A stretch of 64,000 nucleotides of DNA from DASUCS01 sp041166745 (GTDB lineage: Bacteria; Actinomycetota; Acidimicrobiia; Acidimicrobiales; JACDCH01): NCBI GenBank assembly GCA_041166745.1, contig JBEEGH010000002.1:62001-126000 (forward strand). Direction: 5' to 3'. The notes below the pieces were generated by a model. That model did not search any database and was not told the origin of the DNA. It worked only from the letters and a program-made list of their open reading frames with translations. Numbering within the stretch: the stretch's first letter is position 1; each line of letters opens with the position of its first letter. Shown here piece after piece: positions 35,047 to 43,136 of this stretch. A program made the position numbers and the translations under genes.

Positions 35047-36012
35047 GTGATCGACCTCGACTCGCTGCGGCCGATGAAGGCGATCACGGGCACGCTCCCG
35101 GCAAGCGAGACCGGCTGGGCGTTCGAAATCAAGTGGGATGGCGTGCGCGTCCTGAGCGGCATCGAGTCGGGCAAGGTACGCCTTCGAAGCTCGAACGGCA
35201 ATGACATCACCGGCCGTTACCCAGAGCTGCAATCACTCGCTGAAGTGCTCGAGGATCACGCTGTCGTGCTCGACGGCGAGGTGGTTGCGTTCGACGACGC
35301 TGGCCGGCCGAGTTTTGGTCGGCTGCAACAGCGAATGCACTTGGCCAGCGCGGCCGAGGTCCGCAAGCGCGCGGAGACCGTGCCGATCACCTACGTCGTC
35401 TTCGATCTTCTCCATCTCGACGGCAACGATGTGATGCCGCTTCCGTACCTCGATCGCCGGCGCTTGCTGACTGAGCTCGTTCCCGACGAGGGATGTTGGA
35501 CGGTCCCCGCGCATCGCGAGAGCGACGGCCAGGCGTTGCTCGAGGCAGTGAAGGCGCAAGCGCTAGAAGGCATCGTGGCGAAGAAGATCGACAGCCCGTA
35601 CCTGCCGGGGAAGCGTTCGTCGTCGTGGGTGAAGATCAAGGCGCGCCTTCGACAGGAGTTCGTGATCGGCGGATGGCAGCCGGGCGAGCGGGGCCGCGAA
35701 GGTCAACTGGGCTCGTTGCTCATCGGCGTGTACGACAACGGCAAGCTGCGCTACTGCGGCAAGGTCGGGACCGGCTTCACGATCCAAGAGCTGACGCGTC
35801 TCGGCGAGATCCTCGCGCCGCTCGAGATCGACACCTCCCCATTTGATCCTGCACCACCCGCACCGATCGCCCGGGTGGCGCGCTGGGTGCGTCCCGCGCT
35901 GGTCGCCGAGGTCGAGTTCGGTGAGTGGACGGAGGAGGGCATCCTGCGTCACCCGTCGTACCTCGGATTGCGCGATGACAAGCAACCGACCGACGTGGTG
36001 CGCGAGGGTTAG
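35047..36012 (+). CDS. ATP-dependent DNA ligase, LigD ligase-domain type
   Basis: 321 residues, GTG start. Nucleotidyltransferase motif I EIKWDGVR (Lys nucleophile), motif III LDGEVVAFDDAG, motif IV EGIVAKKIDSPY, motif V WVKIKARLRQEFVIGG, then an OB-fold domain ending VEFGEWTEEGILRHP. It corresponds to the ligase module of LigD, without the polymerase or phosphoesterase modules and with no Ku gene nearby. A role in end joining or repair is inferred. Confidence 0.92.
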   Translation: MIDLDSLRPMKAITGTLPASETGWAFEIKWDGVRVLSGIESGKVRLRSSNGNDITGRYPELQSLAEVLEDHAVVLDGEVVAFDDAGRPSFGRLQQRMHLASAAEVRKRAETVPITYVVFDLLHLDGNDVMPLPYLDRRRLLTELVPDEGCWTVPAHRESDGQALLEAVKAQALEGIVAKKIDSPYLPGKRSSSWVKIKARLRQEFVIGGWQPGERGREGQLGSLLIGVYDNGKLRYCGKVGTGFTIQELTRLGEILAPLEIDTSPFDPAPPAPIARVARWVRPALVAEVEFGEWTEEGILRHPSYLGLRDDKQPTDVVREG

Positions 36013-36015
36013 CGG

Positions 36016-36273
36016 ATGGCCGACGAGATCCGCTTGCTGTTGCCGGCGGATTCGCGGTACCTCGACGTGGCCGTAGCGGCGATCGAGACGCTCGCCGACC
36101 GAGCGGGGATCGACGCCGACGACTTGGCCGACATGCGAGCGCTGGTCCACGACGCCCTCGGTGAACGCCTCAGCCATCGCACCTCTGACGTAGTGGCGCT
36201 CTGCTACGAGGTCGGCGATGGGTTCTTGGGGCTGCGGCTGGAGAGCGGCGACACCTCGTACGCGCACACGTGA
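36016..36273 (+). CDS. Short anti-sigma-factor-like (RsbW N-terminal-like) protein
   Basis: 85 residues starting four bases after the ligase stop. LLLPADSRYLDVAVAAIETLADRAGIDADDLADM resembles the N-terminal half of RsbW/SpoIIAB HATPases. The N-box Asn is absent (LVHDALGERL) and the ATP lid part is missing, so it cannot be an active kinase. It could be a truncated relic or a small binding protein. Its 3' end overlaps the SufR-like gene by 70 bases on the other strand. Confidence 0.6.
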   Translation: MADEIRLLLPADSRYLDVAVAAIETLADRAGIDADDLADMRALVHDALGERLSHRTSDVVALCYEVGDGFLGLRLESGDTSYAHT

Positions 36274-36881
36274 CCGCCTGACAGCAGGTGCGCGACCCGC
36301 TCGACGCGCGCTTCGGGCAACACCTCGCGAATGAACTCGAGCTCGGTTCCGCAGGCGGCGCCGTAGCGCGTCGCGACGGCGAGGATCGCGCAGTTGTGCT
36401 CGACGATGCGGAACGAGCCGTCGTCTTGTGACACGAACTCGGCGAGATAGCCGTCTTCGTCCAACACATCCGTGAGCTCGGCCACCTGCTCAGGCAGGGA
36501 CTTGCCGGCGAGACGCTCCTTGGCCCGTTCGACGCGCCGATCGCGGCGGCGGGCAAACATCCGGTCGATCATCGCGGGATCCTCGGCCTCCGCTTCGACC
36601 AGGAGGTCGGTGACGATCTGGGCGTATCGCCGCGGGAAGAGGCTGTCGCCCTGCTCGCTCAGGCGGTACTTGTGATGCGGACGGCCGGGGCCGGCGCGCA
36701 CTTCGGTGTGGGTGACGAGCCCATCGCCGTGCAGCGCCGCGAGGTGCTGGCGCACCGCGCTGACCGTGATACCGAGGGTCGTCGCCAATTCGTCGGCTCG
36801 CGCCTCGCCCTGGCGCTTCAGGGCGTCGAGCAACGCTCTGCGGGTCGTGGGCAGCGTGTCGAGGGTGGCGGTCTCTGACAC
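36204..36881 (-). CDS. SufR-like iron-sulfur HTH regulator
   Basis: 225 residues, GTG start. N-terminal winged helix (RQGEARADELATTLGITVSA, VRQHLAALHGDGLV, GPGRPHHKYRLSEQG) and a C-terminal part with HNCAILAVATRYGAACGTEL and GGHVCAYEV. The three cysteines lie as in SufR [Fe-S] sensors. It probably senses iron-sulfur or redox status. No suf operon is in the window. Confidence 0.85.
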   Translation of the reverse strand: MSETATLDTLPTTRRALLDALKRQGEARADELATTLGITVSAVRQHLAALHGDGLVTHTEVRAGPGRPHHKYRLSEQGDSLFPRRYAQIVTDLLVEAEAEDPAMIDRMFARRRDRRVERAKERLAGKSLPEQVAELTDVLDEDGYLAEFVSQDDGSFRIVEHNCAILAVATRYGAACGTELEFIREVLPEARVERVAHLLSGGHVCAYEVSPLSSRSPKNPSPTS

Positions 36882-37053
36882 CGCGACCAGCCTACGGGTT
36901 CACACAGCCAGGACTGCGCAAACCCGACCGGCTCCCACCGGTCATGAAGATGGCGCGCCGTGAGCCAGCTCCCGTCGTCCGGGTGCCGATGTCCTACCGG
37001 TCGGGGACCTTCGCCTCTGGGTAGCTCGTCTGGCGGCGCAGATCATCAAGGCC

Positions 37054-37209
37054 ATGGACGAGGTTCGCGGGCAGCGAACGGCGGAGGTACTTCTCACGGT
37101 GCCGGGGCTCGATGACGAGTCGATACTGGTCGTGCTCGTGGATGGGCACGGCCTCACCCCCGAAGAAGCGAAGCAAGCCCTCGCCGCCGCGAAAGAAGCC
37201 ACCGCCTGA
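37054..37209 (+). CDS. Possible 51-residue protein
   Basis: ATG 37054 with AAGG just before it. MDEVRGQRTAEVLLTVPGLD and LTPEEAKQALAAAKEATA give a plausible amphipathic C-terminal helix, and the frame is open 90 bases further upstream without a normal start. No family recognised. The rest of the 36882-37282 gap shows only the presumptive promoter of the SufR-like gene. Confidence 0.3.
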   Translation: MDEVRGQRTAEVLLTVPGLDDESILVVLVDGHGLTPEEAKQALAAAKEATA

Positions 37210-37282
37210 CGCCACTATCCGATCGGGTGAGCGAAGGAGTGTCGTTACCCAGTTGTGTGTACGGACCGGCGGCAACTCGATC

Positions 37283-37771
37283 TCAGCGGAGGTACTTCGA
37301 TTCCTCTTCGCTGAGGGGGGCGCCGATGGCCTCCGCCGCCACGGCCTCGGACAGCACGATGAAGATGGCCTCGCTCTCGACGCACACGCGGTCCTTGTGA
37401 TCGAGAATCGCCGCGCTGGTCCTGAGCTTCTCGTCGCCGCGATCCTCGATCGTCGCCTCGACTCGATACGTCTTGTCGAGCCGGACGGGTCGCAGGAAAC
37501 GACTGGTGGTCTCTCCGGTGACCGCGAACTTCTTGGCGACCGCGATCGTGGCCCACGACTGCGCCTCGTCGAGGATCGCGAGCGTGACGCCGCCGTGTAC
37601 GAGGGTGGGCGCGCCGGAGAACGTGTTGTCGAGTGTGAACTCGGCCACGACGATGTCGCGCTCGTCGTCGTGGTGGAAGGGGATGCGCAAGCCGAGCGCG
37701 TTCTTGGGTTCACACACGAAGCAGTTCGAATCGAAGCCCCACGCCTCGTTGTGCAATCGCACCAGTGCCAC
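37283..37771 (-). CDS. PaaI-type hot-dog thioesterase
   Basis: 162 residues, GTG start. FVCEPKNALGLRIPFHHDD and LVHGGVTLAILDEAQSWATI carry the PaaI HGG-x-x-x-x-x-D/E pattern. Probably hydrolyses acyl- or aryl-CoA. It follows dut by 10 bases on the same strand. Confidence 0.85.
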   Translation of the reverse strand: MALVRLHNEAWGFDSNCFVCEPKNALGLRIPFHHDDERDIVVAEFTLDNTFSGAPTLVHGGVTLAILDEAQSWATIAVAKKFAVTGETTSRFLRPVRLDKTYRVEATIEDRGDEKLRTSAAILDHKDRVCVESEAIFIVLSEAVAAEAIGAPLSEEESKYLR

Positions 37772-37781
37772 GCCGCAGAGA

Positions 37782-38219
37782 CTAGGTGCCGGTGCTGCCG
37801 AAGCCGCCGAGCCCGCGCGCCGATTCGGAGAGGTCGTCGACGGCCGCGAAGATCGATCGCTCGATGGGTTGGATCACCAGCTGTGCGATGCGATCGCCGA
37901 CGTGCACGGTGTACGGCTCCGTCGGGTCGGTGTTCACGAGAATGATGCGCACTTCGTCCCGATAGCCCGCGTCGATGAGGCCGGGCGTGTTGAGACACGT
38001 GATGCCGTGCCGCACGGCCAGTCCGCTGCGGGGCAGCACGAAACCGGCGTAGCCGTCGGGGATCGCCATGGCGATGCCGGTGCCGACGACGGCCCGTCCG
38101 CCGCCCGGCGCGATCGTGACCTCCTCGCGAGCAACGAGATCTGCGCCAGCGTCGCCGGGGTGCGCGAAGGCTGGGAGCACGGCCTCGGGGTCGAGCAGCT
38201 TGATCGGTACCTCGGGCAT
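37782..38219 (-). CDS. dut: dUTP diphosphatase
   Basis: 145 residues from ATG 38219. All five dUTPase motifs are present: HPGDAGADL, LPRSGLAVRHG, NTPGLIDAGYRDEVRIIL, GDRIAQLVIQP and RGLGGFGSTG. A trimeric enzyme that hydrolyses dUTP to dUMP. Divergent from orn with 27 bases between starts. Confidence 0.96.
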   Translation of the reverse strand: MPEVPIKLLDPEAVLPAFAHPGDAGADLVAREEVTIAPGGGRAVVGTGIAMAIPDGYAGFVLPRSGLAVRHGITCLNTPGLIDAGYRDEVRIILVNTDPTEPYTVHVGDRIAQLVIQPIERSIFAAVDDLSESARGLGGFGSTGT

Positions 38220-38246
38220 GGATGGACTGTACGTAGGATCCCGGCC

Positions 38247-38786
38247 GTGCTGGTGTGGATGGACCTGGAGATGACGGGACTGGATCCCGGCCGCAACGTG
38301 ATCGTCGAGATCGCCACGTTGGTGACCGACGACGAACTCGAGATCGTGGACGAGGGTCTCGACCTCGTCGTGCATCAGCCGCCCGAGGCGATGGCGCTGA
38401 TGGAAGACGTCGTGCGGGGGATGCACACGTCGTCGGGCCTATTGAAGGAGATCGAAGCGTCGACCGTCTCCCTCGACGAGGCCGGACGCCGAACGCTCGA
38501 GTACATCAAGACACACGTTCCCGAGGCGCGTTCGGTGCCCCTGTGCGGAAACTCGATCGGAACGGATCGCCGTTTCCTCGCGGCGTACCTGTCCGACATC
38601 GAGGAGTACCTGCATTACCGATCGATCGACGTGTCGTCGATCAAGGAGCTGGCGAAGCGGTGGTTCCCGAAGGAGTGCGCGGCCGCGCCCTCGAAGGCGG
38701 GGAGCCATCGCGCGCTCGACGACATTCAAGAGAGCGTCGCCGAGTTGAAGTACTACCGCGACGCGGTGTTCAAGCCGAGGGCCTGA
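38247..38786 (+). CDS. orn: Oligoribonuclease
   Basis: 179 residues, GTG start. DEDDh exonuclease: WMDLEMTGLDPGRNVIVEIA (DxE), LCGNSIGTDRRFL (D), and SHRALDDIQESVAELKYYR (H, D). It degrades 2-5-mer RNAs, including pGpG made by EAL phosphodiesterases, so it completes the c-di-GMP breakdown route seen in this window. The stop overlaps the glycosyltransferase stop by 17 bases. Confidence 0.96.
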   Translation: MLVWMDLEMTGLDPGRNVIVEIATLVTDDELEIVDEGLDLVVHQPPEAMALMEDVVRGMHTSSGLLKEIEASTVSLDEAGRRTLEYIKTHVPEARSVPLCGNSIGTDRRFLAAYLSDIEEYLHYRSIDVSSIKELAKRWFPKECAAAPSKAGSHRALDDIQESVAELKYYRDAVFKPRA

Positions 38787-39816
38787 TCTCGCGCCCTTTC
38801 CACGTCACGCGCCGGCGAACGATCGTCAAGAACGCGGAGCGAACGAAGACCGCGAGAAACGCGGCCAGCGGCACCGGAAAGAGCAGCACTGTGGCGATTC
38901 CGAAACGGCCGATGCGCCGGACCATCCACGCGAGTTGCAGGACGACGGTGGCGTACACCGGCCACCCCAACCATGGCGCTTGGATGCACACCGATAGCCA
39001 CGCGACCACGAGGAGGAGCGTGAGCACGCGGGTCTTGCCCGCGCCGCTGGCGATGTTCTTGCTCCAACCGTCGATGAGTTGGCCGAGCCCGTCGGGATAC
39101 ATGCGGAAGGACAAGGAGCCCCTGCCGCCGAGGCACACGACCGGCCGCCCGCTCGACAGATAACGGTGCGCCAGCTCCACGTCGTCGAGCACCGCGGTCT
39201 TCACGGCTGCGTGTCCGCCGATCGCCTCGTAGTCGTCGCGACGGGTGACGAGACACGGCCCGAACGCCCCCGACGATCGCAGGCGTTGGCCGAGCGGGGT
39301 GAAGGCGTCCGTGCCCATCATCGCGACGAGGTTGAAGAACAGTGACAGCCGCTCATGAGGGCGGACGGTGACGTGGAACGGTTGCACGGAGAGCAATCCG
39401 CCCGCTTGCGCGCCGAGAACGCGGTCGAGCCCGCCCGGTTCGACCGTCACGTCGGCGTCGAGAAAGAGCAGCGTGTCGGCCGTGGACACTCGCGCGCCCG
39501 TCGCGCACGCCCACGCCTTGCCTGTCCATCCTTCGGGCAACGGTGACGACGACACGACCATTGCGCCGCCTCGTGCGGCCACGCCGACCGTGTCATCGGT
39601 GCTTTCGTCGTCAACGACGATCAGTTGGTCACCGGGAATGAGCTGAGGTCGCAACGACGCGAGCAGTGTCGGCAACGTGCCCGCTTCATTCCGAGCCGGC
39701 ACCACGATCGAACACGGTTCGTGCGAATCGGCCGGCTTCGGTCGTGCGATCCGCCACAACAGCCAGCACCCGGCGAGCAGCCGAACAGCCGCCCAGATGG
39801 TCTGTTGCGCTGACAC
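38770..39816 (-). CDS. GT2 family glycosyltransferase, membrane
   Basis: 348 residues from GTG 39816; an ATG at 39840 would overlap the divergent MBL gene start. N-terminal membrane segment, then a GT-A domain with SIVVPARNEAGTLPTLLASL, VVDDESTDDT, LFLDADVTVEPGGL and a QxxRW-like region near GWSKNIASGAGKTR, then C-terminal membrane helices. It resembles CrtQ/hopanoid-type transferases acting on lipid-linked acceptors; the acceptor is unknown. Confidence 0.85.
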   Translation of the reverse strand: MSAQQTIWAAVRLLAGCWLLWRIARPKPADSHEPCSIVVPARNEAGTLPTLLASLRPQLIPGDQLIVVDDESTDDTVGVAARGGAMVVSSSPLPEGWTGKAWACATGARVSTADTLLFLDADVTVEPGGLDRVLGAQAGGLLSVQPFHVTVRPHERLSLFFNLVAMMGTDAFTPLGQRLRSSGAFGPCLVTRRDDYEAIGGHAAVKTAVLDDVELAHRYLSSGRPVVCLGGRGSLSFRMYPDGLGQLIDGWSKNIASGAGKTRVLTLLLVVAWLSVCIQAPWLGWPVYATVVLQLAWMVRRIGRFGIATVLLFPVPLAAFLAVFVRSAFLTIVRRRVTWKGREIRPSA

Positions 39817-39833
39817 ACCCCTAGCCTTCCAGG

Positions 39834-40871
39834 ATGGCAATGCGACAAGAGGCCGAGCCGGCGACCACCGAGATCGATGAAGTCGCGCCGGGCATCCTTC
39901 GCATGCAGTTGCCGTTGCGCATGCCGGGGCTCGGTCACGTGAACTGTTACGCCCTGGAAGACGAGAAAGGCTTCACGATCGTCGACCCGGGCATGCCCGG
40001 ACCCCAGGCGTGGAAGCTGCTGATGGAGCGGTTCGATCTCGCGGGTTTCCAGCTGAAGAACGTCCACACCGTCGTCGTCACGCATTCACACATCGATCAT
40101 TTCGGCGCATCGGGACGAGTCCGTCAGAAGGCGGACGCCAGAGTCGTGACGTCGTCGACGTTTCGTACATGGTGGGATCCCACCGACGTCGGTGAGGAGG
40201 AGCTCGAGGGCGAGACGCAGCCCGATCCTCGAGCGCCGTGGCGCCACGAAACCCCATGGGGCGGCAAGCACCCGCGGCCACCGCGTCGCGTGCGGTTCAA
40301 GTACCGGCTGCTCCGTCCAATGATGAAGCGGTGGTTCGCCACGCCGAGCCCGAGCGTGCGATTGGCGGATGCGGAGACCATCCGCCTCGGAAGGCGCGAG
40401 TGGGTGTCGGTGCACACACCCGGACACACCCCCGATCACCTTTGCTTGTTCGATCCGGAAGGCGGCGTACTGCTGTCCGGCGATCACGTCCTGCCGACGA
40501 TCACGCCGCACATCTCCGGCATCGATGCCGGCGCCGATCCGCTGACCGATTTCTTCGCGTCGCTCGACAAGGTCAGCGATCTCGAGGGCGTCACACGCGT
40601 CCTTCCCGCTCACGGCCATCCGTTCGACGATCTCACCGCACGCGTGAAGGACATCCATCGGCACCACGAGGAACGCCTCGGAAAGCTGAGCGAGGCCGCG
40701 GAACGCCTGGGCGAGGCACCGGTCGAAGAGCTCTCGAAGCATCTGTTCCGCCAGCGTTCGTGGGGACCGATGGCCGACAGCGAGACCTACGCCCACTTGG
40801 AGCACTTGCGACTCGCCGGCAAGGCCACACGCCGCGAAGAAGAAGGACGCCTGCTCTACTCCCTCAAGTAG
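39834..40871 (+). CDS. MBL-fold metallo-hydrolase
   Basis: 345 residues. Metal ligands in VVVTHSHIDHFGASG, HTPGHTPDHLCL, LLSGDHVLPTI, and PAHGHPF. The C-terminal helical tail (KDIHRHHEERLGKLSEAAER) is found in the lactamase B/YflN-like group. Function may be hydrolysis of a thioester or lactone; this is inferred. ATG 39834 or 39840 are both possible. Confidence 0.9.
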   Translation: MAMRQEAEPATTEIDEVAPGILRMQLPLRMPGLGHVNCYALEDEKGFTIVDPGMPGPQAWKLLMERFDLAGFQLKNVHTVVVTHSHIDHFGASGRVRQKADARVVTSSTFRTWWDPTDVGEEELEGETQPDPRAPWRHETPWGGKHPRPPRRVRFKYRLLRPMMKRWFATPSPSVRLADAETIRLGRREWVSVHTPGHTPDHLCLFDPEGGVLLSGDHVLPTITPHISGIDAGADPLTDFFASLDKVSDLEGVTRVLPAHGHPFDDLTARVKDIHRHHEERLGKLSEAAERLGEAPVEELSKHLFRQRSWGPMADSETYAHLEHLRLAGKATRREEEGRLLYSLK

Positions 40872-40895
40872 CGCAAGGCTTCTGGGGCCCGTGAC

Positions 40896-40935
40896 AAATA
40901 ATGAGTTGACGGGGCTCACATCGGCGTAGTTCGAT
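40896..40935 (+). promoter_or_regulatory. whiB7 promoter with WhiB7 AT-box
   Basis: AAATAAT (40896-40902) lies exactly three bases upstream of a -35 hexamer TTGACG (40906-40911); a -10-like TAGTTCGAT follows at 40927-40935. An AT-rich block 3 bp above the -35 is the reported WhiB7/SigA promoter layout in mycobacteria, so autoactivation is expected. Confidence 0.65.
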
Positions 40936-40990
40936 GCCGGAGACACATCTGGGCCACTCGGGCCTCGATCTGACCGCACGAAGGGCCGCA

Positions 40991-41182
40991 ATGCGAACGA
41001 CCGGCGCGTATCTCTCGGCAGACGGGCTCTCCGCCCGCGCCGGCGCGCTGCGTGCAGTTGCGGCCGCCGGTATGTCGATTGCCACGTGCTCGTGGGTGCT
41101 TGCCGCCCAGACGAAGCCGGCCACCGACATGTTCGTGGGTTCGCCCAATCACCGAACCCGACGACCTTGGGAGCCCTCGTAG
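40991..41182 (+). CDS. whiB7 leader peptide (uORF)
   Basis: 63 residues from ATG 40991, preceded by GAAGGG at good spacing; ATG 40934 in the same frame overlaps the promoter. The reading frame ends with TAG (41180-41182) that lies inside the 5' arm of leader hairpin 1. A ribosome finishing the uORF would cover the antiterminator strand at 41157-41168. It is probably sensed as a measure of translation and not needed as a protein. Confidence 0.6.
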   Translation: MRTTGAYLSADGLSARAGALRAVAAAGMSIATCSWVLAAQTKPATDMFVGSPNHRTRRPWEPS

Positions 41183-41219
41183 AACCCTACGAGGGACAGG
41201 AACTCCAAAGGCCGTCGGG
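41157..41219 (+). promoter_or_regulatory. Antiterminator / ribosome-mediated attenuator
   Basis: CCCGACGACCTT (41157-41168) can pair with AAGGCCGTCGGG (41208-41219), the 5' arm of the terminator, with one A-C mismatch in 12. Between them hairpin 1 (CCCTCGTAG 41174-41182 with 41187-41195, 9 bp) would be enclosed. Ribosome stalling earlier in the uORF frees the antiterminator; full translation masks it. Confidence 0.7.
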
Positions 41220-41240
41220 ACATCCCGACGGCCTTTTGCT
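41207..41240 (+). terminator. Intrinsic terminator of the whiB7 leader
   Basis: AAAGGCCGTCGGG (41207-41219) pairs perfectly over 13 bp with 41224-41236 around loop ACAT, followed by TTTTGCTTT. It is the best textbook terminator in the window and lies only 46 bases before the whiB7 start, so it must be an attenuator for that gene. Confidence 0.88.
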
Positions 41241-41285
41241 TTCTCTGGCTTCAAATCACAAATCAAGATGGGGGAAGGGGAACCG

Positions 41286-41657
41286 ATGTTTGCCCCGCAG
41301 TTGGAAACCGAAATCACCGGCTTCGCAGGAGAGCTCGCGGCCACCGACTGGTGGAGCGACGCTCGATGCAACGACGGCGCCGGCACGATGAGCGGGCTGT
41401 TCTTCAGCGAGGAGCTGCAGGACATCGCTCGGGCGAAGCTGATCTGCGCCAAGTGCCCGGTCATCGCCGATTGCCTCGAGGGCGCGATCGAGCGGCGCGA
41501 GCCGTGGGGCGTGTGGGGCGGTCAGCTCTTCCTCAACGGCAAGGTGCTCGCCAGCAAGCGGCGCCGCGGCCGTCCACCGAAGGTGGCCCGTCCTGAGGAC
41601 GAGTTGCCAGACGTGCCGGTCCCGGTCCACTTGCAGCACAGACTCCGCACCGCCTGA
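41286..41657 (+). CDS. whiB7: WhiB7-type transcription factor
   Basis: 123 residues. ATG 41286 is preferred over ATG 41268 because GGGGAAGGGG sits just before it. Four Fe-S cysteines: C28, then C-x2-C-x5-C in ICAKCPVIADC. The turn GVWGG is followed by an AT-hook RRRGRPPK, which separates WhiB7 from other Wbl proteins. WhiB7 binds SigA and activates intrinsic antibiotic-resistance genes when translation is inhibited. Confidence 0.92.
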   Translation: MFAPQLETEITGFAGELAATDWWSDARCNDGAGTMSGLFFSEELQDIARAKLICAKCPVIADCLEGAIERREPWGVWGGQLFLNGKVLASKRRRGRPPKVARPEDELPDVPVPVHLQHRLRTA

Positions 41658-41663
41658 CCGGCG

Positions 41664-41711
41664 AATTCCCGTGCATAGCGACACACTTTTGTGTCGCTAT
41701 GCACGGGATTT
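41664..41711. repeat. Dispersed 48-bp palindrome, copy 1
   Basis: AATT, then 17-base arms CCCGTGCATAGCGACAC / complement, loop ACTTTT, then ATTT. Perfect 17-bp stem. The same arms and flanks recur at 56225-56272 with the loop reverse-complemented. It follows whiB7 and may also terminate it. Confidence 0.85.
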
Positions 41712-41823
41712 GCTGGAGGTAGGGCGGGCCGGGGTGACTGCTGCGTTCGGGAGGTGTCCCCCCTCCTTCCGAGCGATCTACGCGAACCCCGGCCCGCCGG
41801 TGCGGACCACTACCTTCGAGCCG

Positions 41824-42318
41824 GTGTTTTCACGTCGCACGATCGCTGTTGTCGCGCTCGCCGCGTTGGTGGCGTGTGGCGGTCATGTCGACCGCGATGG
41901 TCTCGGGGCCGGCGTCGACGCCACCTACCAACGTTTCGACAGCACGACTGCAAACCTCGCCGACTTCCGCGGCAAACCGGTCGTTGTGAACTTCTTCTCG
42001 TCGACCTGTGCGCCCTGCCGCACCGAGATGCCGGCGCTCGAGACGGTCCACCGTACGCTCGGCGACTCTGTCACCTTTCTCGGGATGGATGTGCAGGACA
42101 CCGTCGAGGGCGGCAAGGCCTTCATCGACACGGTCGGCATCACGTGGGAGCTCGGACGCGACCCCGACGGTGCACTGCTCCAGAAGCTCATCAAGGACTT
42201 CCGCCTTCCGACAACACTCGCGCTCGATGCTGATGGACGCATCGTCTTCTCGCACAGCGGACCCTTGGACGTCCCCGACCTGACCAAGCAACTGCGCGAC
42301 CACGGCCTCATCCCATGA
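41824..42318 (+). CDS. ResA/TlpA-like thioredoxin lipoprotein
   Basis: 164 residues from GTG 41824, which places the signal MFSRRTIAVVALAALVACGG (lipobox Cys) at the N-terminus; GTG 41800 is an alternative. The thioredoxin fold has the active site STCAPCRTEMPALE and the cis-Pro region DFRLPTTLALD. Reduces apocytochrome c thiols outside the membrane with electrons from CcdA, which is encoded next with four bases overlap. Confidence 0.9.
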   Translation: MFSRRTIAVVALAALVACGGHVDRDGLGAGVDATYQRFDSTTANLADFRGKPVVVNFFSSTCAPCRTEMPALETVHRTLGDSVTFLGMDVQDTVEGGKAFIDTVGITWELGRDPDGALLQKLIKDFRLPTTLALDADGRIVFSHSGPLDVPDLTKQLRDHGLIP

Positions 42319-43136
42319 TCGACGTCGACCTCGCCCTCGCGTTCACGACCGGGATGGTGGCCACCGTGAACCCGTGCGGCTTCGCCATGCTCCCGGCGTA
42401 CCTGTCGTTCTTCCTCGGCGTAGAACGCGACCGCGCGAGCACCAGCCGCGCCCTCGTCGTGGGCACCGCCGTCTCGACGGGCTTCGTCGCCACGTTCGCG
42501 GTGGTCGGCCTCGTCGTCAGCCGCGTGACGCGCTCGGTGTACGACGTCGCGCCTTGGATCTCGCTGGTGATCGGCGCGGTGCTCATCGTCGTCGGCGTCC
42601 TGATGCTCCGAGGATTCGACCCCACCGTGAAGCTCCCCCGTCTGGACCGCGGAGGTCGCAGCGGCGGTGTCGGGTCGATGACGGTGTTCGGCGTGTCGTA
42701 CGCGGTGGCGTCGATCGGGTGCGAGTTGCCGATCTTCTTGGTGGCGATGACCGGCGCGTTCGGCAAGAACCTGGCGTCCGGCGTCGTGTACTTCGTGTTC
42801 TTCGGGCTCGGCTTCGCCGCGATCCTCGTCACGTTGTCGATCACGCTGGCGATGGCGCGACAGTCGATGGTGCAACTGATGCGCCGGATGTTGCCTTTTG
42901 TGAATCGCATCGCTGGCGGCTTGATGGTGCTCGCCGGCGCGTACGTCGCGTGGTACGGGTGGCGAGAGATCCGCAAGGACCCGAACGACGCCATCGTCAA
43001 ACGGGTCACCGACTGGTCGTTCACCGCGGGCGACTGGCTCCTCGAGAACCGTGACGTGATCGTGATGGTGTTCGCCCTGCTCGTGCTGATCGCTGGATGG
43101 CTCGCAGTGCGGCCCCGCAAAGCCAGTGTTCGCTGA
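42315..43136 (+). CDS. ccdA: CcdA-type cytochrome c biogenesis protein
   Basis: 273 residues, six or more membrane helices. The two redox cysteines lie in VATVNPCGFAMLPAYL and ASIGCELPIFLV, the CcdA arrangement. Transfers reducing equivalents from cytosolic thioredoxin to the ResA-like protein. Overlaps the genes on both sides. Confidence 0.93.
   Translation: MIDVDLALAFTTGMVATVNPCGFAMLPAYLSFFLGVERDRASTSRALVVGTAVSTGFVATFAVVGLVVSRVTRSVYDVAPWISLVIGAVLIVVGVLMLRGFDPTVKLPRLDRGGRSGGVGSMTVFGVSYAVASIGCELPIFLVAMTGAFGKNLASGVVYFVFFGLGFAAILVTLSITLAMARQSMVQLMRRMLPFVNRIAGGLMVLAGAYVAWYGWREIRKDPNDAIVKRVTDWSFTAGDWLLENRDVIVMVFALLVLIAGWLAVRPRKASVR

Noticed and set aside
36942..37202. 86-residue minus-strand frame
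   Set aside because: Serine/arginine-rich composition typical of a shadow frame; no ribosome-binding site.
40934..40990. ATG 40934 as the uORF start
   Set aside because: It overlaps the predicted -10 region, so it would lie at or above the transcription start; ATG 40991 has a ribosome-binding site.
40872..41285. tmRNA, 6S or RNase P RNA in the 400-base gap
   Set aside because: No tRNA-like ends, no P4 or other conserved core; the whiB7 leader explains the structures.
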